Of a stretch of 64,000 nucleotides of DNA, positions 32,615-42,281 are shown piece by piece. Both the position numbers and the translations under genes were made by a program. The stretch lies in the NCBI GenBank assembly GCA_964528425.1, contig CAZGTD010000009.1, positions 1 to 64,000 of the forward strand, in the 5' to 3' direction. Numbering within the stretch: the first letter of the stretch is position 1; every line of letters begins with the position of its first letter. Under the pieces are notes generated by a model, which saw only the letters and a program-made list of their open reading frames with translations, was not told the DNA's origin and did no database searches. The stretch is from UBA3263 sp964528425. Lineage in GTDB: Bacteria; Bacteroidota; Bacteroidia; Bacteroidales; Muribaculaceae.

Positions 32615-34351
32615 ATGACAAGTTTTAAAGACCTTGGAGTTCGCGAAGACCTGCTCCATGCCATTGAAGACCTCGGATTTGAACAGCCTATGCCTGTTCA
32701 GGAAAAGGTTATTCCCCATCTGCTCGAAAAAGATAACGACGTAATAGCTCTGGCTCAGACCGGCACAGGCAAAACCGCAGCTTTCGGCCTGCCGTTGCTG
32801 CAACGTGTTGACGTTGATAATTCGGCAACGCAGGCTCTCATCATTGCACCTACCCGCGAACTTTGTTTGCAGATAGCATCTGACCTTGCCGACTTCTCGA
32901 AATATATTAAGGGCCTGAAGGTTCTTCCGGTTTATGGCGGTTCGTCGATAATGAGCCAGATTCATGCTTTGCGAAAGGGCGTTCAGATAATTGTTGCCAC
33001 CCCCGGACGTTTGATTGACCTTATTGAGCGCAAGGAGGTGAACTTGAGCGATGTGCACACCGTAGTGCTCGACGAGGCCGACGAGATGCTCAATATGGGT
33101 TTCCTCGATTCTATCGATGCAATCTTGGCCCATGTGCCCGAAAAGCGCAAGATGCTGATGTTTTCGGCCACCATGCCGAAAGAAATCGGCGCAATTGCAA
33201 AAAAATATATGCATTCGCCCGATGAATTCGTTATCGGCACCCGTAATTCCGGCGCTGAAAACGTGCGTCATATTTACTACATGGTCAAGGCTTCCGACAA
33301 GTACCTTACCCTTAAACGTGTTGCTGATAATACCCCGAACATCTACGGTATAATTTTTTGCAGAACGCGCAAGGAAACCCAGGAGATTGCCGATAACCTT
33401 ATTCACGACGGCTATAATGCCGATGCGCTCCATGGCGACCTGTCGCAGCAGCAGCGCGATATTGTAATGAAAAAATTCCGCGACCATGTGCTTTCCTTGC
33501 TGGTTGCTACCGACGTAGCTGCCCGCGGCCTCGACGTTGATAACGTGAGCCACGTTATCAACTATGGTCTGCCTGACGATACGGCGGTTTATACCCATCG
33601 TTCCGGTCGAACCGGTCGCGCCGGCAAAACCGGTGTATCTGTTGCCATTATCCACTCTCGCGAAAAAGGCAAGCTTCGCGAAATCGAAAAGAAGATAGGC
33701 AAGACGTTTGAGCATCGCGATGTGCCGACTCCCGACCATATTATTGAAAAGCAGATCTATAATCTTGCCGACCGGTTGGAGCGTGTTGAAGTAAACGAGA
33801 GCAGCATCAGCCATTTCCTGCCCGGAGTAGAGAAGAAACTCGAATGGTTAACGGGCAACGATTTGCTGAAGCGCGTGCTATCGCTTGAGTTCAACCGTTT
33901 GCTTGACTATTATCGCGATGCTCCTGTAATTGAAAATATTTCAGACAAACCTCGTAAGGAAGATCGCAAACGCGAAAAGCGTGATATTCCTTCTGATGAA
34001 GAAAAAGACAGGCGCACCGCGGCCCGCGGAATGTCGCGCATATATGTAAGCGCCGGTAAGCGCGATGGCTTTTACGCAGGCAATCTGATTGATATGCTCA
34101 ACCATCTTGTTCAAGGCCCGCGTGTTGACGTGGGGCGCATTGACCTGATGCCGTCATATACGCTTTTTGACGTTAAGAAATCCGATGCCGGCCGTATTGT
34201 TGCCGGACTTAAGGGCGCTGAATTTTTCGGCAAACGGTTACACTGCGAGAAAGCGGATGCCGACAAAGATTATTCTCGGCTAAATGCCAAAAAAGGCCGT
34301 TTTGCTGCAACTGAAGATGTTCCGTTTCAGAAATTCCGCAAAAAGCGCTAA
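32615..34351 (+). CDS. DEAD-box RNA helicase with DbpA-type RNA-binding domain
   Basis: 578-aa ATP-dependent RNA helicase. Motifs in order: Q motif near residue 28 (MPVQEKVIP), Walker A AQTGTGKTAAF, PTRELCLQ, TPGRLIDLIE, DEAD in VLDEADEMLN, SATMPKEI, VATDVAARGLDV, and HRSGRTGRAGKTG. A DbpA RNA-binding domain follows at about 485-560 (RIYVSAGKRDGFYAGNL), after a charged linker. Such proteins work in ribosome assembly or cold-shock RNA remodelling. It is the CsdA/DeaD group by architecture, and I leave the symbol open. Confidence 0.94.
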   Translation: MTSFKDLGVREDLLHAIEDLGFEQPMPVQEKVIPHLLEKDNDVIALAQTGTGKTAAFGLPLLQRVDVDNSATQALIIAPTRELCLQIASDLADFSKYIKGLKVLPVYGGSSIMSQIHALRKGVQIIVATPGRLIDLIERKEVNLSDVHTVVLDEADEMLNMGFLDSIDAILAHVPEKRKMLMFSATMPKEIGAIAKKYMHSPDEFVIGTRNSGAENVRHIYYMVKASDKYLTLKRVADNTPNIYGIIFCRTRKETQEIADNLIHDGYNADALHGDLSQQQRDIVMKKFRDHVLSLLVATDVAARGLDVDNVSHVINYGLPDDTAVYTHRSGRTGRAGKTGVSVAIIHSREKGKLREIEKKIGKTFEHRDVPTPDHIIEKQIYNLADRLERVEVNESSISHFLPGVEKKLEWLTGNDLLKRVLSLEFNRLLDYYRDAPVIENISDKPRKEDRKREKRDIPSDEEKDRRTAARGMSRIYVSAGKRDGFYAGNLIDMLNHLVQGPRVDVGRIDLMPSYTLFDVKKSDAGRIVAGLKGAEFFGKRLHCEKADADKDYSRLNAKKGRFAATEDVPFQKFRKKR

Positions 34352-34373
34352 ACGAAAAAATGAGCTTTGAATA

Positions 34374-34412
34374 TTCAGGCGACGGTTTATCCAGCCGTCG
34401 CCTGAAATTTTT
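34374..34412. terminator. Bidirectional terminator between helicase and permease genes
   Basis: Perfect 12-bp stem (TTCAGGCGACGG at 34374-34385, CCGTCGCCTGAA at 34395-34406), 9-nt loop, T-rich on the plus side (AATTTTT). It overlaps the stop codon of the minus-strand permease gene. The minus-strand side is less T-rich, so it serves the helicase best. Confidence 0.75.
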
Positions 34413-35688
34413 AGTCGCGGGGTAAAGTTCTTCTCACAAGGTGAGTAACGGCAAAAGTTGCGATGCAGAGCACCATAACTATTGCAAAGAAATGTGGATA
34501 GCCGACAGAAAGTTCTAATTTACCGGCTATAAGCCCAGGGAGCATAAGCCCGAGAGCCATAATTCCGGTAGAAAAGGCATAGTGAGAGGTGGTGAATTCA
34601 CCTCCTTTGCTAAATACCATCAGGTACATCATATAAGCAGTAAACCCGAACCCGTAGCCAAACTGCTCAATGGCGATGCCGGAGCAGATAAGAACCATAT
34701 CTTCGGGCTGAACGGCAGCCAGATAGCAATAAAATGCGCTTGGCAGAGTGAGAGCAAGAGCCATGGGCCATATACATCTTCTCAGCCCATAGCGCGACAT
34801 AATTATGCCACCGAATATGCCGCCCAGAACTATGCCGAGAACTCCGCAGGTGCCATTCGCAACTCCAACCTGCTGAACCGTGAGCCCGAGTCCGCCTTCT
34901 GCCGGAGAATCGAGCAGGAATGGTTGAACCATCTTGCCAAGAAATGCCTCCGGAAGCCTGTATAGCAGCATAAATAATAATGCGATACCAACATTCTGTT
35001 TGGCAAAAAAGGTTTTGAAAGTAAGGATAAAATCGCGGAAAATTTCAGAAGTTGATTGAGTGTTACAGATTTTATCGGCATCGGGATGCGGCAGCGCGAA
35101 TTGATGCCAGGCGGCTGCGAGAATAAACGCAACTCCCAAACCGGCGAAAATCATCTGCCACGCAGTAGCAATTGCGATTCCGCGGTTCATGAGCAATCCG
35201 GCAAGCCACACAACGCCACCTGACGCTAATAATGTTGCCAGCCTGTAAAATGTTGAACGTATGCCTACGAAAAAGGCCTGTTGGCTGCGATTAAGAGCAA
35301 GCAGGTAAAAGCCGTCGGCAGCAATATCGTGAGTGGCTGATGAAAAGGCTGCCACCCAAAAGCCGCCCAGGGCGATTGCGAGCCACCATTGAAAGGCAAG
35401 ACTCAGGGCTACGATACCCATTGAGGCTCCAAGTAGAACCTGCATGGCGCATATCCAGCGGCGTTTTGTGCCGAAAATATCGACAAATGGCGACCAGAAC
35501 GGCTTTATTACCCAAGGCAGATAGAGCATTGAGGTATAAAGAGCCACGAGGCCGTTGTCGAGCCCAAGATTCTTGAGCATAACAACGGCCACAGTAACGA
35601 CCAGCGCGTTAGGCAGCCCCTCGATCAGATAGAGCGAGGGAATCCAGCGCCAGGCGTTAACGGTTGGCTTCAATCCATTTGCGTGCAT
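34411..35688 (-). CDS. MFS transporter, AmpG-like
   Basis: 425 aa with about 12 membrane segments and no large soluble domain. The N-terminus (SLYLIEGLPNALV, then MLYLPWVIKPFWSPFVD) and the charged loop IFGTKRRWI match the AmpG-like group of the major facilitator superfamily, which in other bacteria imports anhydro-muropeptides. Substrate here is uncertain. The first 32 bp overlap the end of purL, so it is probably transcribed with purL. The next in-frame ATG would delete membrane segments, so the overlap is likely real. Confidence 0.85.
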   Translation of the reverse strand: MHANGLKPTVNAWRWIPSLYLIEGLPNALVVTVAVVMLKNLGLDNGLVALYTSMLYLPWVIKPFWSPFVDIFGTKRRWICAMQVLLGASMGIVALSLAFQWWLAIALGGFWVAAFSSATHDIAADGFYLLALNRSQQAFFVGIRSTFYRLATLLASGGVVWLAGLLMNRGIAIATAWQMIFAGLGVAFILAAAWHQFALPHPDADKICNTQSTSEIFRDFILTFKTFFAKQNVGIALLFMLLYRLPEAFLGKMVQPFLLDSPAEGGLGLTVQQVGVANGTCGVLGIVLGGIFGGIIMSRYGLRRCIWPMALALTLPSAFYCYLAAVQPEDMVLICSGIAIEQFGYGFGFTAYMMYLMVFSKGGEFTTSHYAFSTGIMALGLMLPGLIAGKLELSVGYPHFFAIVMVLCIATFAVTHLVRRTLPRD

Positions 35689-38600
35689 TTATAAATGCGT
35701 CAATCCAAGGGGTAACCTCGTCGTGGCGGTCGGTGGGGTAGTAACCACACTGCCACGGGAAGATTGCACGTTCCAAGTGGGGCATTATGGCCAGATGGCG
35801 GCCGTCGGCCGACGCAAGGGCTGCTACGTTGAAGTCCGAGCCGTTGGGATTGCCGGGATATGTGGAATACGAATATTTAGCGGCGATGTTGTAGTCGCCT
35901 TCCTTGCCCGGGAGGCAGAATTTGCCTTCGCCGTGTGCAACCCAAATGCCAAGTGAGCTGCCGGCAAGCGACGAGAGCATAACCGATGAGTTTTCGGGTA
36001 TGTCGAGACTCAGGAATGTTGATTCGAACTTATGAGAGATGTTGTGGTCCATATGTGACCCGTCGTTAAGTCCGAGCAGGTCAAGTTCCATCATCAGCTG
36101 GCAGCCGTTGCAAACGCCGAGGCTGAGAGTGTCCGGACGGGAGTAGAATCTTTCGAGCGTTGCTTTGGCAGTGTCATTCCAGCGGAAGCCCGAAGCCCAT
36201 CCCTTGGCGGAACCGAGAACGTCGGAGTTGGAGAAGCCGCCGCAGAAAACTATCATGTTGATGTCGTCGAGCGTTTCGCGGCCTGTCATGAGGTCGGTCA
36301 TGTGAACGTCTTTAACATCGAATCCGGCCAGATAGAGCGAATAGGCCATTTCGCGGTCGCCGTTAACGCCTTTTTCGCGGATAATAGCTGCGCGGATGCC
36401 GGTGGGGGCGTGGCGGAAATCAATTCCGCGCGAAGCGAGTGAGCCGTCGAAGTCGGGAGCGAAGCTGTATTTAACGGGTTGTTTGCCATAGTTTTCGGCG
36501 CGCAAGTCGGCGCATTTTTCGCCGCTTTGCAGACGGTCGAGCATATGCGACGGTTTATACCAGCGCTTTATGAGTTGCTCCGGATCTAATTTGCAGTTTG
36601 CCGCACCGGTAATATGCAGTGCGCTCTTTTCGTCGGGAGTAACCATCATTATGCACTTAGCCGACAGTTCAAATGATGCGAGAACGCGCTCTACGGCGTC
36701 AATGTCGTCGGGCAGAACCTGAAGCAAAACTCCGGGGTTCTCTGCAAAAAGAGTTTCAATAGGCGAGTCGCCGGCGTTGACGGTGAGTTTTACCGGCGAT
36801 GAAGAAGCGAACATCATTTCAAGCAGCGCGGTAACCAAACCGCCGGCCGAGATGTCATGGATAGCGGTAACGAGACCCAGACGAACGAGCTGCTGAACGG
36901 CTGCGAATGCCTTGACAAATTTTTCGGGGTCGGCAACCGTAGGCGCTTCCGAACCAACGGCGCCAAGAGTCTGAAGCAGGGCTGAGCCTCCAAGTGCGGG
37001 TTTGCAGAACGAAAAGTCGATGCGCATCAGTGTCGAACTGACGGGCTGAAGAACCGGACTAACAATTTTGCGGACGTCGGTAGTTTCGGCGGCTGCGGAG
37101 ATAATTACAGTGCCGGGAGCAAGCACTTTTTTGTCGCCATATTTCTGGGTCATGCTCAGCGAGTCTTTGCCGGTAGGGATATTTACGCCAATTGCACAGG
37201 CAAAATCGCTGGCGGCTTTAACTGCTTTATAGAGCGATGCGTCTTCGCCTTCGTTGCGACAGGGCCACATCCAGTTTGCCGAAAGTGAAACTCCGGCCAG
37301 GCCGTCGGCTAAAGGAGCGCCTACTATGTTAGTAAGAGCTTCTGCTATCGAAATTACGGAGCCTTTTGCTGAGTCGACGAGAGCAACCTGGGGCGCGTGG
37401 CCAATGGAAGTGGCTATGCCTTTCTTGCCTGTGAAATCGAGCGCAACGGCACCGCAGTCGCTCAACGGCAGCTGAGTGGCGCCCTGACATTGCTGACGGG
37501 CAACCTTGCCTGTTACCGAGCGGTCAACCTTGTTGGTCAGCCAGTCTTTGCAACCAACGGCTTCGAGAGCCAGAACGTTGGCAACATATTCGGGAATGCG
37601 GTTTATGTCGAGCTCGGCATCGGCGTAGTGGTGTTCAACCGTGGAGTCCACCATAACGGTTTTGGGCGATGAGCCGAACATGTCAGTCATTGCAAGGTCT
37701 ATGGGCTTAACACCGTCGGGTTGCTCAAATACGAAACGGTCGTCGCCGGTTGTTTCGCCAACAACATAGAAAGGAGCACGCTCGCGCTCAGCTATGCGGC
37801 GCACCGATTCAATATGGGCTGCGTCCATAACCATGCCCATGCGTTCCTGGCTTTCGTTACCCACGATTTCTTTTGCCGAAAGGGTGGGGTCACCTACGGG
37901 AAGAGCTCCGATTTCGATTTTACCACCGGTTTCTTCAACAAGTTCACTCAGGGCATTGAGATGGCCGCCGGCACCATGGTCGTGGATTGAAACGATGGGG
38001 TTTTCAGGGCATTCGGCCAGGGCGCGGATAACGTTGGCTACGCGTTTCTGCATTTCTGGATTGGCACGCTGAACGGCGTTGAGCTCAATGCCGCTGGCAT
38101 ATTGACCTGTGGCTACGGAGCTGACTGCGCCGCCGCCCATGCCGATGCGGTAGTTGTCGCCACCCATAACAATAACCTTTTCGCCGGCTACGGGGTGGCC
38201 CTTAATTGCGTCGCGCTTGTTGGCGAAGCCTACGCCGCCGGCAAGCATGATTACCTTGTCGTAGGCAAACGAGCGACCATTTTCGTCGTGTTCAAATGTC
38301 AGCACAGAACCGCAAATCAGCGGTTGACCGAATTTGTTGCCGAAATCGCTGGCTCCGTTGGAGGCTTTAATAAGGATTTCGGCCGGAGTCTGATAAAGCC
38401 ATACGCGCGGGTTCATAATTGTTTCCCACGGTTCGGGTGCGGCTTTATGGCGCGGGTAAGCGGTCATATATACGGCAGTGCCGGCCAGTGGCAAAGAGGC
38501 GCGTCCGCCGCCGAGACGGTCGCGAATTTCACCGCCGGAACCGGTGGCAGCGCCGTTGAAGGGTTCAACGGTTGTGGGGAAGTTGTGGGTTTCAGCTTTC

Positions 38601-39331
38601 AGCGAAAGAACGGATTCTATCGGCTTAACCTCAAAATAGTCCGGTCGCTCGGGATTAACCGGAGCAAACTGGTCAATTTCGGGCCCTTCTACAAAGGCAA
38701 CGTTATCTTTATATGCGCTGACGAGCTTGTGGGGGTGCTCCTGCGATGTCTTTTTAATGAGTTTGAAAAGCGACGATGGCATTTCTTCCCCATCGATTAC
38801 GAAAGTGCCGTTAAAAATTTTATGGCGGCAATGCTCGGAGTTGACCTGAGAGAAACCAAACACTTCCGAGTCGGTCAGCGGGCGGCCGAGTTTTTTTGAT
38901 AGGTCAATAAGATATTCTTCTTCCTCGGGGCTGAGTGCCAGGCCTTCCGACTGGTTATAGGAATGAATATCATCGATGTACACTATCGGAGCCGGAGCAA
39001 CGTCGATGTTGAAGATTTCGCTGTCAAGCCCTTCATAAACGCGCTGGAGCATTTTGTCGTGTTCCGGCTCCGGAGAATTGTCCAGCCGGAACTCTTCGAT
39101 ACGACGAACGCCGTTGAGACCCATATTTTGGGTAATCTCTACGGCGTTGGTGCTCCAAGGAGTTATCATTTCTCTACGCGGACCTATATATCGGCCGGTG
39201 AGTGCTTTGTCGGCAATGGGTTGCGCTCCTGAAAAGAGCCACGAAAGTTTTTCCTGCTCGTGGGCTGAGAGGAGATGGTCGGCGTCGACGGCATATACCG
39301 TCACGGCGTCTTTCCTGAAAAATTGAATCAT
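35657..39331 (-). CDS. purL: Phosphoribosylformylglycinamidine synthase (large, fused form)
   Basis: Fourth step of purine synthesis: FGAR plus glutamine and ATP to FGAM. 1224 aa, the long form with a C-terminal glutamine amidotransferase domain. The FGAM synthase core is seen at KAETHNFPTTVEPFNGAATG; the amidotransferase has Cys in SLGVCNGCQLM and His in IMPHLERAIFP. The start is the ATG at 39331 (IQFFRKDA). The open frame reaches to 39517, but that extension contains the promoter box at 39363-39370 and the divergent gene's start region. Other purine genes in the window: purA and a PurF-like gene, both elsewhere. Confidence 0.97.
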   Translation of the reverse strand: MIQFFRKDAVTVYAVDADHLLSAHEQEKLSWLFSGAQPIADKALTGRYIGPRREMITPWSTNAVEITQNMGLNGVRRIEEFRLDNSPEPEHDKMLQRVYEGLDSEIFNIDVAPAPIVYIDDIHSYNQSEGLALSPEEEEYLIDLSKKLGRPLTDSEVFGFSQVNSEHCRHKIFNGTFVIDGEEMPSSLFKLIKKTSQEHPHKLVSAYKDNVAFVEGPEIDQFAPVNPERPDYFEVKPIESVLSLKAETHNFPTTVEPFNGAATGSGGEIRDRLGGGRASLPLAGTAVYMTAYPRHKAAPEPWETIMNPRVWLYQTPAEILIKASNGASDFGNKFGQPLICGSVLTFEHDENGRSFAYDKVIMLAGGVGFANKRDAIKGHPVAGEKVIVMGGDNYRIGMGGGAVSSVATGQYASGIELNAVQRANPEMQKRVANVIRALAECPENPIVSIHDHGAGGHLNALSELVEETGGKIEIGALPVGDPTLSAKEIVGNESQERMGMVMDAAHIESVRRIAERERAPFYVVGETTGDDRFVFEQPDGVKPIDLAMTDMFGSSPKTVMVDSTVEHHYADAELDINRIPEYVANVLALEAVGCKDWLTNKVDRSVTGKVARQQCQGATQLPLSDCGAVALDFTGKKGIATSIGHAPQVALVDSAKGSVISIAEALTNIVGAPLADGLAGVSLSANWMWPCRNEGEDASLYKAVKAASDFACAIGVNIPTGKDSLSMTQKYGDKKVLAPGTVIISAAAETTDVRKIVSPVLQPVSSTLMRIDFSFCKPALGGSALLQTLGAVGSEAPTVADPEKFVKAFAAVQQLVRLGLVTAIHDISAGGLVTALLEMMFASSSPVKLTVNAGDSPIETLFAENPGVLLQVLPDDIDAVERVLASFELSAKCIMMVTPDEKSALHITGAANCKLDPEQLIKRWYKPSHMLDRLQSGEKCADLRAENYGKQPVKYSFAPDFDGSLASRGIDFRHAPTGIRAAIIREKGVNGDREMAYSLYLAGFDVKDVHMTDLMTGRETLDDINMIVFCGGFSNSDVLGSAKGWASGFRWNDTAKATLERFYSRPDTLSLGVCNGCQLMMELDLLGLNDGSHMDHNISHKFESTFLSLDIPENSSVMLSSLAGSSLGIWVAHGEGKFCLPGKEGDYNIAAKYSYSTYPGNPNGSDFNVAALASADGRHLAIMPHLERAIFPWQCGYYPTDRHDEVTPWIDAFINARKWIEANR

Positions 39332-39362
39332 TGGAATATTTTGGGTGACGTAATAATCACTG

Positions 39363-39370
39363 CAAAGGTA
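39363..39370 (-). promoter_or_regulatory. -7 box for purL
   Basis: The minus strand reads TACCTTTG, matching TAnnTTTG, 31 bp before the purL start at 39331. It is divergent from the OmpA-like gene promoter 45 bp away. Confidence 0.6.
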
Positions 39371-39415
39371 CGAAAAAATTTCGATTCTGCAGGTGAAAGT
39401 GTCATTTTTTTTCGT

Positions 39416-39423
39416 TAACTTTG
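39416..39423 (+). promoter_or_regulatory. -7 box for the OmpA-like gene
   Basis: TAACTTTG ends 4 bp before the ATG at 39428. Transcription would start at or within a base or two of the start codon, a leaderless mRNA. No clear -33 TTTG is visible. Confidence 0.6.
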
Positions 39424-39427
39424 CGCT

Positions 39428-40051
39428 ATGAAATTCCGAAAGATTCTTTCCATAATATATATATCGGTTTTTGCGGCTATGCCGGCTGTGGCAAAAGTTG
39501 ACCTCGACAAATATCATGAGGAAATCGTAGACCTTTCAGTTGACGATAACCTGCAGTCGCCCCAGATTCCAGGTAAGCTGATGGCTCAGGCCCAGAACGA
39601 AATGCTTAAACTCAAGAAGCGTTTTGATGGCGTTGGTCTTAAAACCGATCTGAGCGAGCGCGAGGGGCTGGTTTTAATGGTTACAGTTCCGTGTTCGGAA
39701 TTATTTCTGCCTAACGATACCGTTACCGCCTCGTTTGCCGAATCGAAGCTGAAGCATCTGCTTTATCCGATGCGCACTCCTGATAAATACAAGGTTCTGA
39801 TAGTAGCCCACAGTGATGACACCGGATCCGACGAATATCTCAATAACCTTACGCGAGCACGAGCCGATGCCATACGCCAGTGGATAGCCGACCAAGAAAT
39901 CGAAGTTGACGGTATTGTGCCCTATGGTCTTGGCTATGACGAACCGCTCAATACCGAGTCGTCGCGCAAGGGTAGGGCCGCTAACCGACGGGTAGAGTTC
40001 TACTTCGTGCCGGGCCCGATTTTGATTGAGTCACTCAAAATTAAAAAGTAG
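39428..40051 (+). CDS. OmpA-family peptidoglycan-binding protein
   Basis: 207 aa with a signal peptide (residues about 1-22, ending PAVA). A helical spacer (MAQAQNEMLKLKKRFDG) leads into a C-terminal OmpA-like domain at about 90-195: VLIVAHSDDTGSDEYLNNL, ARADAIRQWI, and KGRAANRRVEFYFV, where the conserved Asp and Arg that bind diaminopimelate are present. It is predicted to sit in the periplasm and hold peptidoglycan. It has no N-terminal barrel or lipobox. It is convergent with the outer-membrane protein gene, 3 bp apart. Confidence 0.9.
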   Translation: MKFRKILSIIYISVFAAMPAVAKVDLDKYHEEIVDLSVDDNLQSPQIPGKLMAQAQNEMLKLKKRFDGVGLKTDLSEREGLVLMVTVPCSELFLPNDTVTASFAESKLKHLLYPMRTPDKYKVLIVAHSDDTGSDEYLNNLTRARADAIRQWIADQEIEVDGIVPYGLGYDEPLNTESSRKGRAANRRVEFYFVPGPILIESLKIKK

Positions 40052-40054
40052 CTC

Positions 40055-42136
40055 CTACAGCCGGTCCATTTCCGAGTCGGCAGCCGCCGCCCCTTTATAG
40101 CTGCTCTTTCGAGGTCTGAGATTATATATTACGCTCAGTGTGATGCCCCGGCGATCATAGCGCTGGCGCTTACTAACACATACGCCGAAAGTGTTCATTG
40201 TCCAGTCGTTATTGGCTGAATTAAAAATGTCGGTTGCTGTAAGTTTAACTGTCAGCGACTTGTCAAAAAAAGTTTTTGACACCGAGGCATCCATTGTGAA
40301 CCATGATTTGCCAAACCGGTTGGTGTGCATATCTCCGCCGCTGTTACCGCTGATATTGGCTGTTATGCTCCAGTTGTGAGTAAAGGAAAATGCGTTGTCG
40401 AAATAAAAGGAGAAAATCGGCTTGTCGTAACTGGTATTGGCGATTTCGAGCCATTGTCGGTAGGCACCGGCTGTTATGCTTGGAGTCCAGCATCCCACCG
40501 GTTGACTCCATATAATGTAGGCGCTGAGCGATGAAACGTTGATATTCTGCGGATGCATTATAAGCTGAAGATTACGGGCTGGATATGATTGCTTGACGAA
40601 CGCATAAGAGTCGATAGAGCGGGTCATGTCGGCTTGAAGCATAAAGTTTTTCCACATACCAAACAGCTGGATGTTATGCGATTTCTCGTCGCGTAGCGCC
40701 GGATTGCCTCCTTCTATTTCATGGAGACCAACGTAGTTCAGAGAGCCTGTGAGTTGGGAGTATGGCGGCTTGACCGATGCATACTTATAGCTTAGGCTCA
40801 GTTGCGTTTCATCGTTTATGGTGTAACTGAATGAAAGGTCGGGAGTTAGCAAATGCCTGCGGTTACTCATATCTTTATCCCGTTCGCCGTTGATTTTGAA
40901 AATATAGTCTGTATAATCATATCTCAGGCCCGCTGATAGCATGAATTTGCCGAACGCGCGCGACCAGGTTGCGAACAGAGCGGCGGAAATCTGCGTTGCA
41001 TCGGTTAAGGTTGATGGAATGTATTTGCCCACCAGAGGGTTGAGCATCCGAAAGTCAAGTGAAGTATGGGTATAGCTATCTTGCGCGCCAACGGTGAAAT
41101 CGCCGGTCAATAGTGGAAATTTCAGATATAGCTTGCCGGCGCAAAGCGTTGATTGCCGGTTATCAGTGGAGTTGACATCTGCGTTTGAACCCTCAGAGTA
41201 GTAGGTAAGTACATAATTTCTTGCAGCAGACTGACGATAGTCACCGTCAAAGTGCAACTGATATTTATTGGCGAAAGTATTCTCGTAGTAGACCGACATG
41301 AGGTGGCTGTGGGCGCGAGTTCGTTTATTGATTTCGCGAGTGATAGCCGGATTATTATCGAGCCATTCAGAACCTGAATTCACGAAGTCGCCGCGCTCGG
41401 GATTAAATCTATAGTATGCCCCGAACGACTGCGCATTTTTCGACCGGTTGAATCCCGCCTTGACTATGCCGGTTGTTGTCGGATACGAGTTATTCTGACT
41501 GCAGCCGATAACTGTTTCTTTGTTTTGGAATAAGAGAGTATTGGTGGTTGAGCCTTTAATAACGCTGTTATTGCGGTTCACCATGCCGTTGATAAAGAAC
41601 TCGAAACTGCCTCTACGGAAGGAAATGTTGAGATTGTCAAGTGCAGACCATTTGCGACGGCGTTGAAGTTGGAATTGCTCGCTTAGCGAAAGACCTTGAA
41701 AAAAGTTGCGCTGTGTTATGATACGCAAAACCGCCCCGGTGGTGCTGTCATATTCGGCTCCCGGAGCCATGTCGAGCTCAACTTTTTGAAGATTTGACGA
41801 TAGAATCTGCTGCAGTTCAAAGCTATCGTGCATCGGCCGGCCGTCAATGTAGATTTCAACATTGTTTTTGCCGGTTATGCTGACTGTTTCGTCTGTAACC
41901 TTAATCAGAGGCAATTGGGTCAGCACGTCGAGAGCTGTTCCAAGGTTGGCAAGATTTGAACCCGCAATCGCCGTTACCAACATGGTGCCTTCGAGCTTGG
42001 TTGCGGGTTGCTTTGCCTCGACTATAATTTCGTTGAGGGTGCGCTTGAGGCTGTCGGTGCTTTCTTGATTTTGTGCGAAACTGTCAGCAATGGAGAGGAA
42101 GGCCGTGAAAAATGTGATTAGCAGTTTATTGTTCAT
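40055..42136 (-). CDS. Outer-membrane beta-barrel protein with TonB-type plug
   Basis: 693-aa precursor with a signal peptide (ends SFAQ). A plug-like domain at about 25-130 (LNEIIVEAKQP, TLDVLTQLPLIKV-like ALDVLTQLPLIKV, VEIYIDGRPM, GAEYDSTTGAVLRI) is followed by a barrel of about 550 residues. It matches the OMP_b-brl_3 group related to TonB receptors, without the usual N-terminal carboxypeptidase-like domain. The ATG at 42136 is used because the -7 box lies at 42157-42164, inside the longer frame. The ligand is unknown. A TPR/HTH membrane protein is encoded upstream on the same strand. Confidence 0.85.
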   Translation of the reverse strand: MNNKLLITFFTAFLSIADSFAQNQESTDSLKRTLNEIIVEAKQPATKLEGTMLVTAIAGSNLANLGTALDVLTQLPLIKVTDETVSITGKNNVEIYIDGRPMHDSFELQQILSSNLQKVELDMAPGAEYDSTTGAVLRIITQRNFFQGLSLSEQFQLQRRRKWSALDNLNISFRRGSFEFFINGMVNRNNSVIKGSTTNTLLFQNKETVIGCSQNNSYPTTTGIVKAGFNRSKNAQSFGAYYRFNPERGDFVNSGSEWLDNNPAITREINKRTRAHSHLMSVYYENTFANKYQLHFDGDYRQSAARNYVLTYYSEGSNADVNSTDNRQSTLCAGKLYLKFPLLTGDFTVGAQDSYTHTSLDFRMLNPLVGKYIPSTLTDATQISAALFATWSRAFGKFMLSAGLRYDYTDYIFKINGERDKDMSNRRHLLTPDLSFSYTINDETQLSLSYKYASVKPPYSQLTGSLNYVGLHEIEGGNPALRDEKSHNIQLFGMWKNFMLQADMTRSIDSYAFVKQSYPARNLQLIMHPQNINVSSLSAYIIWSQPVGCWTPSITAGAYRQWLEIANTSYDKPIFSFYFDNAFSFTHNWSITANISGNSGGDMHTNRFGKSWFTMDASVSKTFFDKSLTVKLTATDIFNSANNDWTMNTFGVCVSKRQRYDRRGITLSVIYNLRPRKSSYKGAAAADSEMDRL

Positions 42137-42156
42137 GTGTGTAACTTTTTTGAGTG

Positions 42157-42188
42157 CAAAGTTACTCACAAAAATTCTGGAGAGTCAA
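42157..42188 (-). promoter_or_regulatory. Promoter of the outer-membrane protein gene
   Basis: On the minus strand: TTTG (42185-42188), 20 bp, TAACTTTG (42157-42164). A full consensus match, 21 bp before the start codon at 42136. Confidence 0.75.
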
Positions 42189-42281
42189 ATTTTTAGTCTG
42201 ACCGGTGGAATTGTATATTGTTAATAATTAAGCAATTGCTGCGATGTTACTTGAATAATTCTGACCGGGACCAAAATACAC

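Noticed and set aside
32582..33814. 410-codon minus-strand frame opposite the DEAD-box helicase gene
   Set aside because: Long, but it mirrors the helicase motifs on the other strand and has no family features of its own.
38102..38899. 265-codon open frame on the plus strand inside purL
   Set aside because: Antisense to a strongly conserved part of purL, with no recognisable protein features or promoter; a shadow of GC-biased third positions.
39332..39517. 62-codon N-terminal extension of purL
   Set aside because: It contains the -7 box for purL itself and overlaps the start of the divergent OmpA-like gene; family members start at the IQFFRKDA position.
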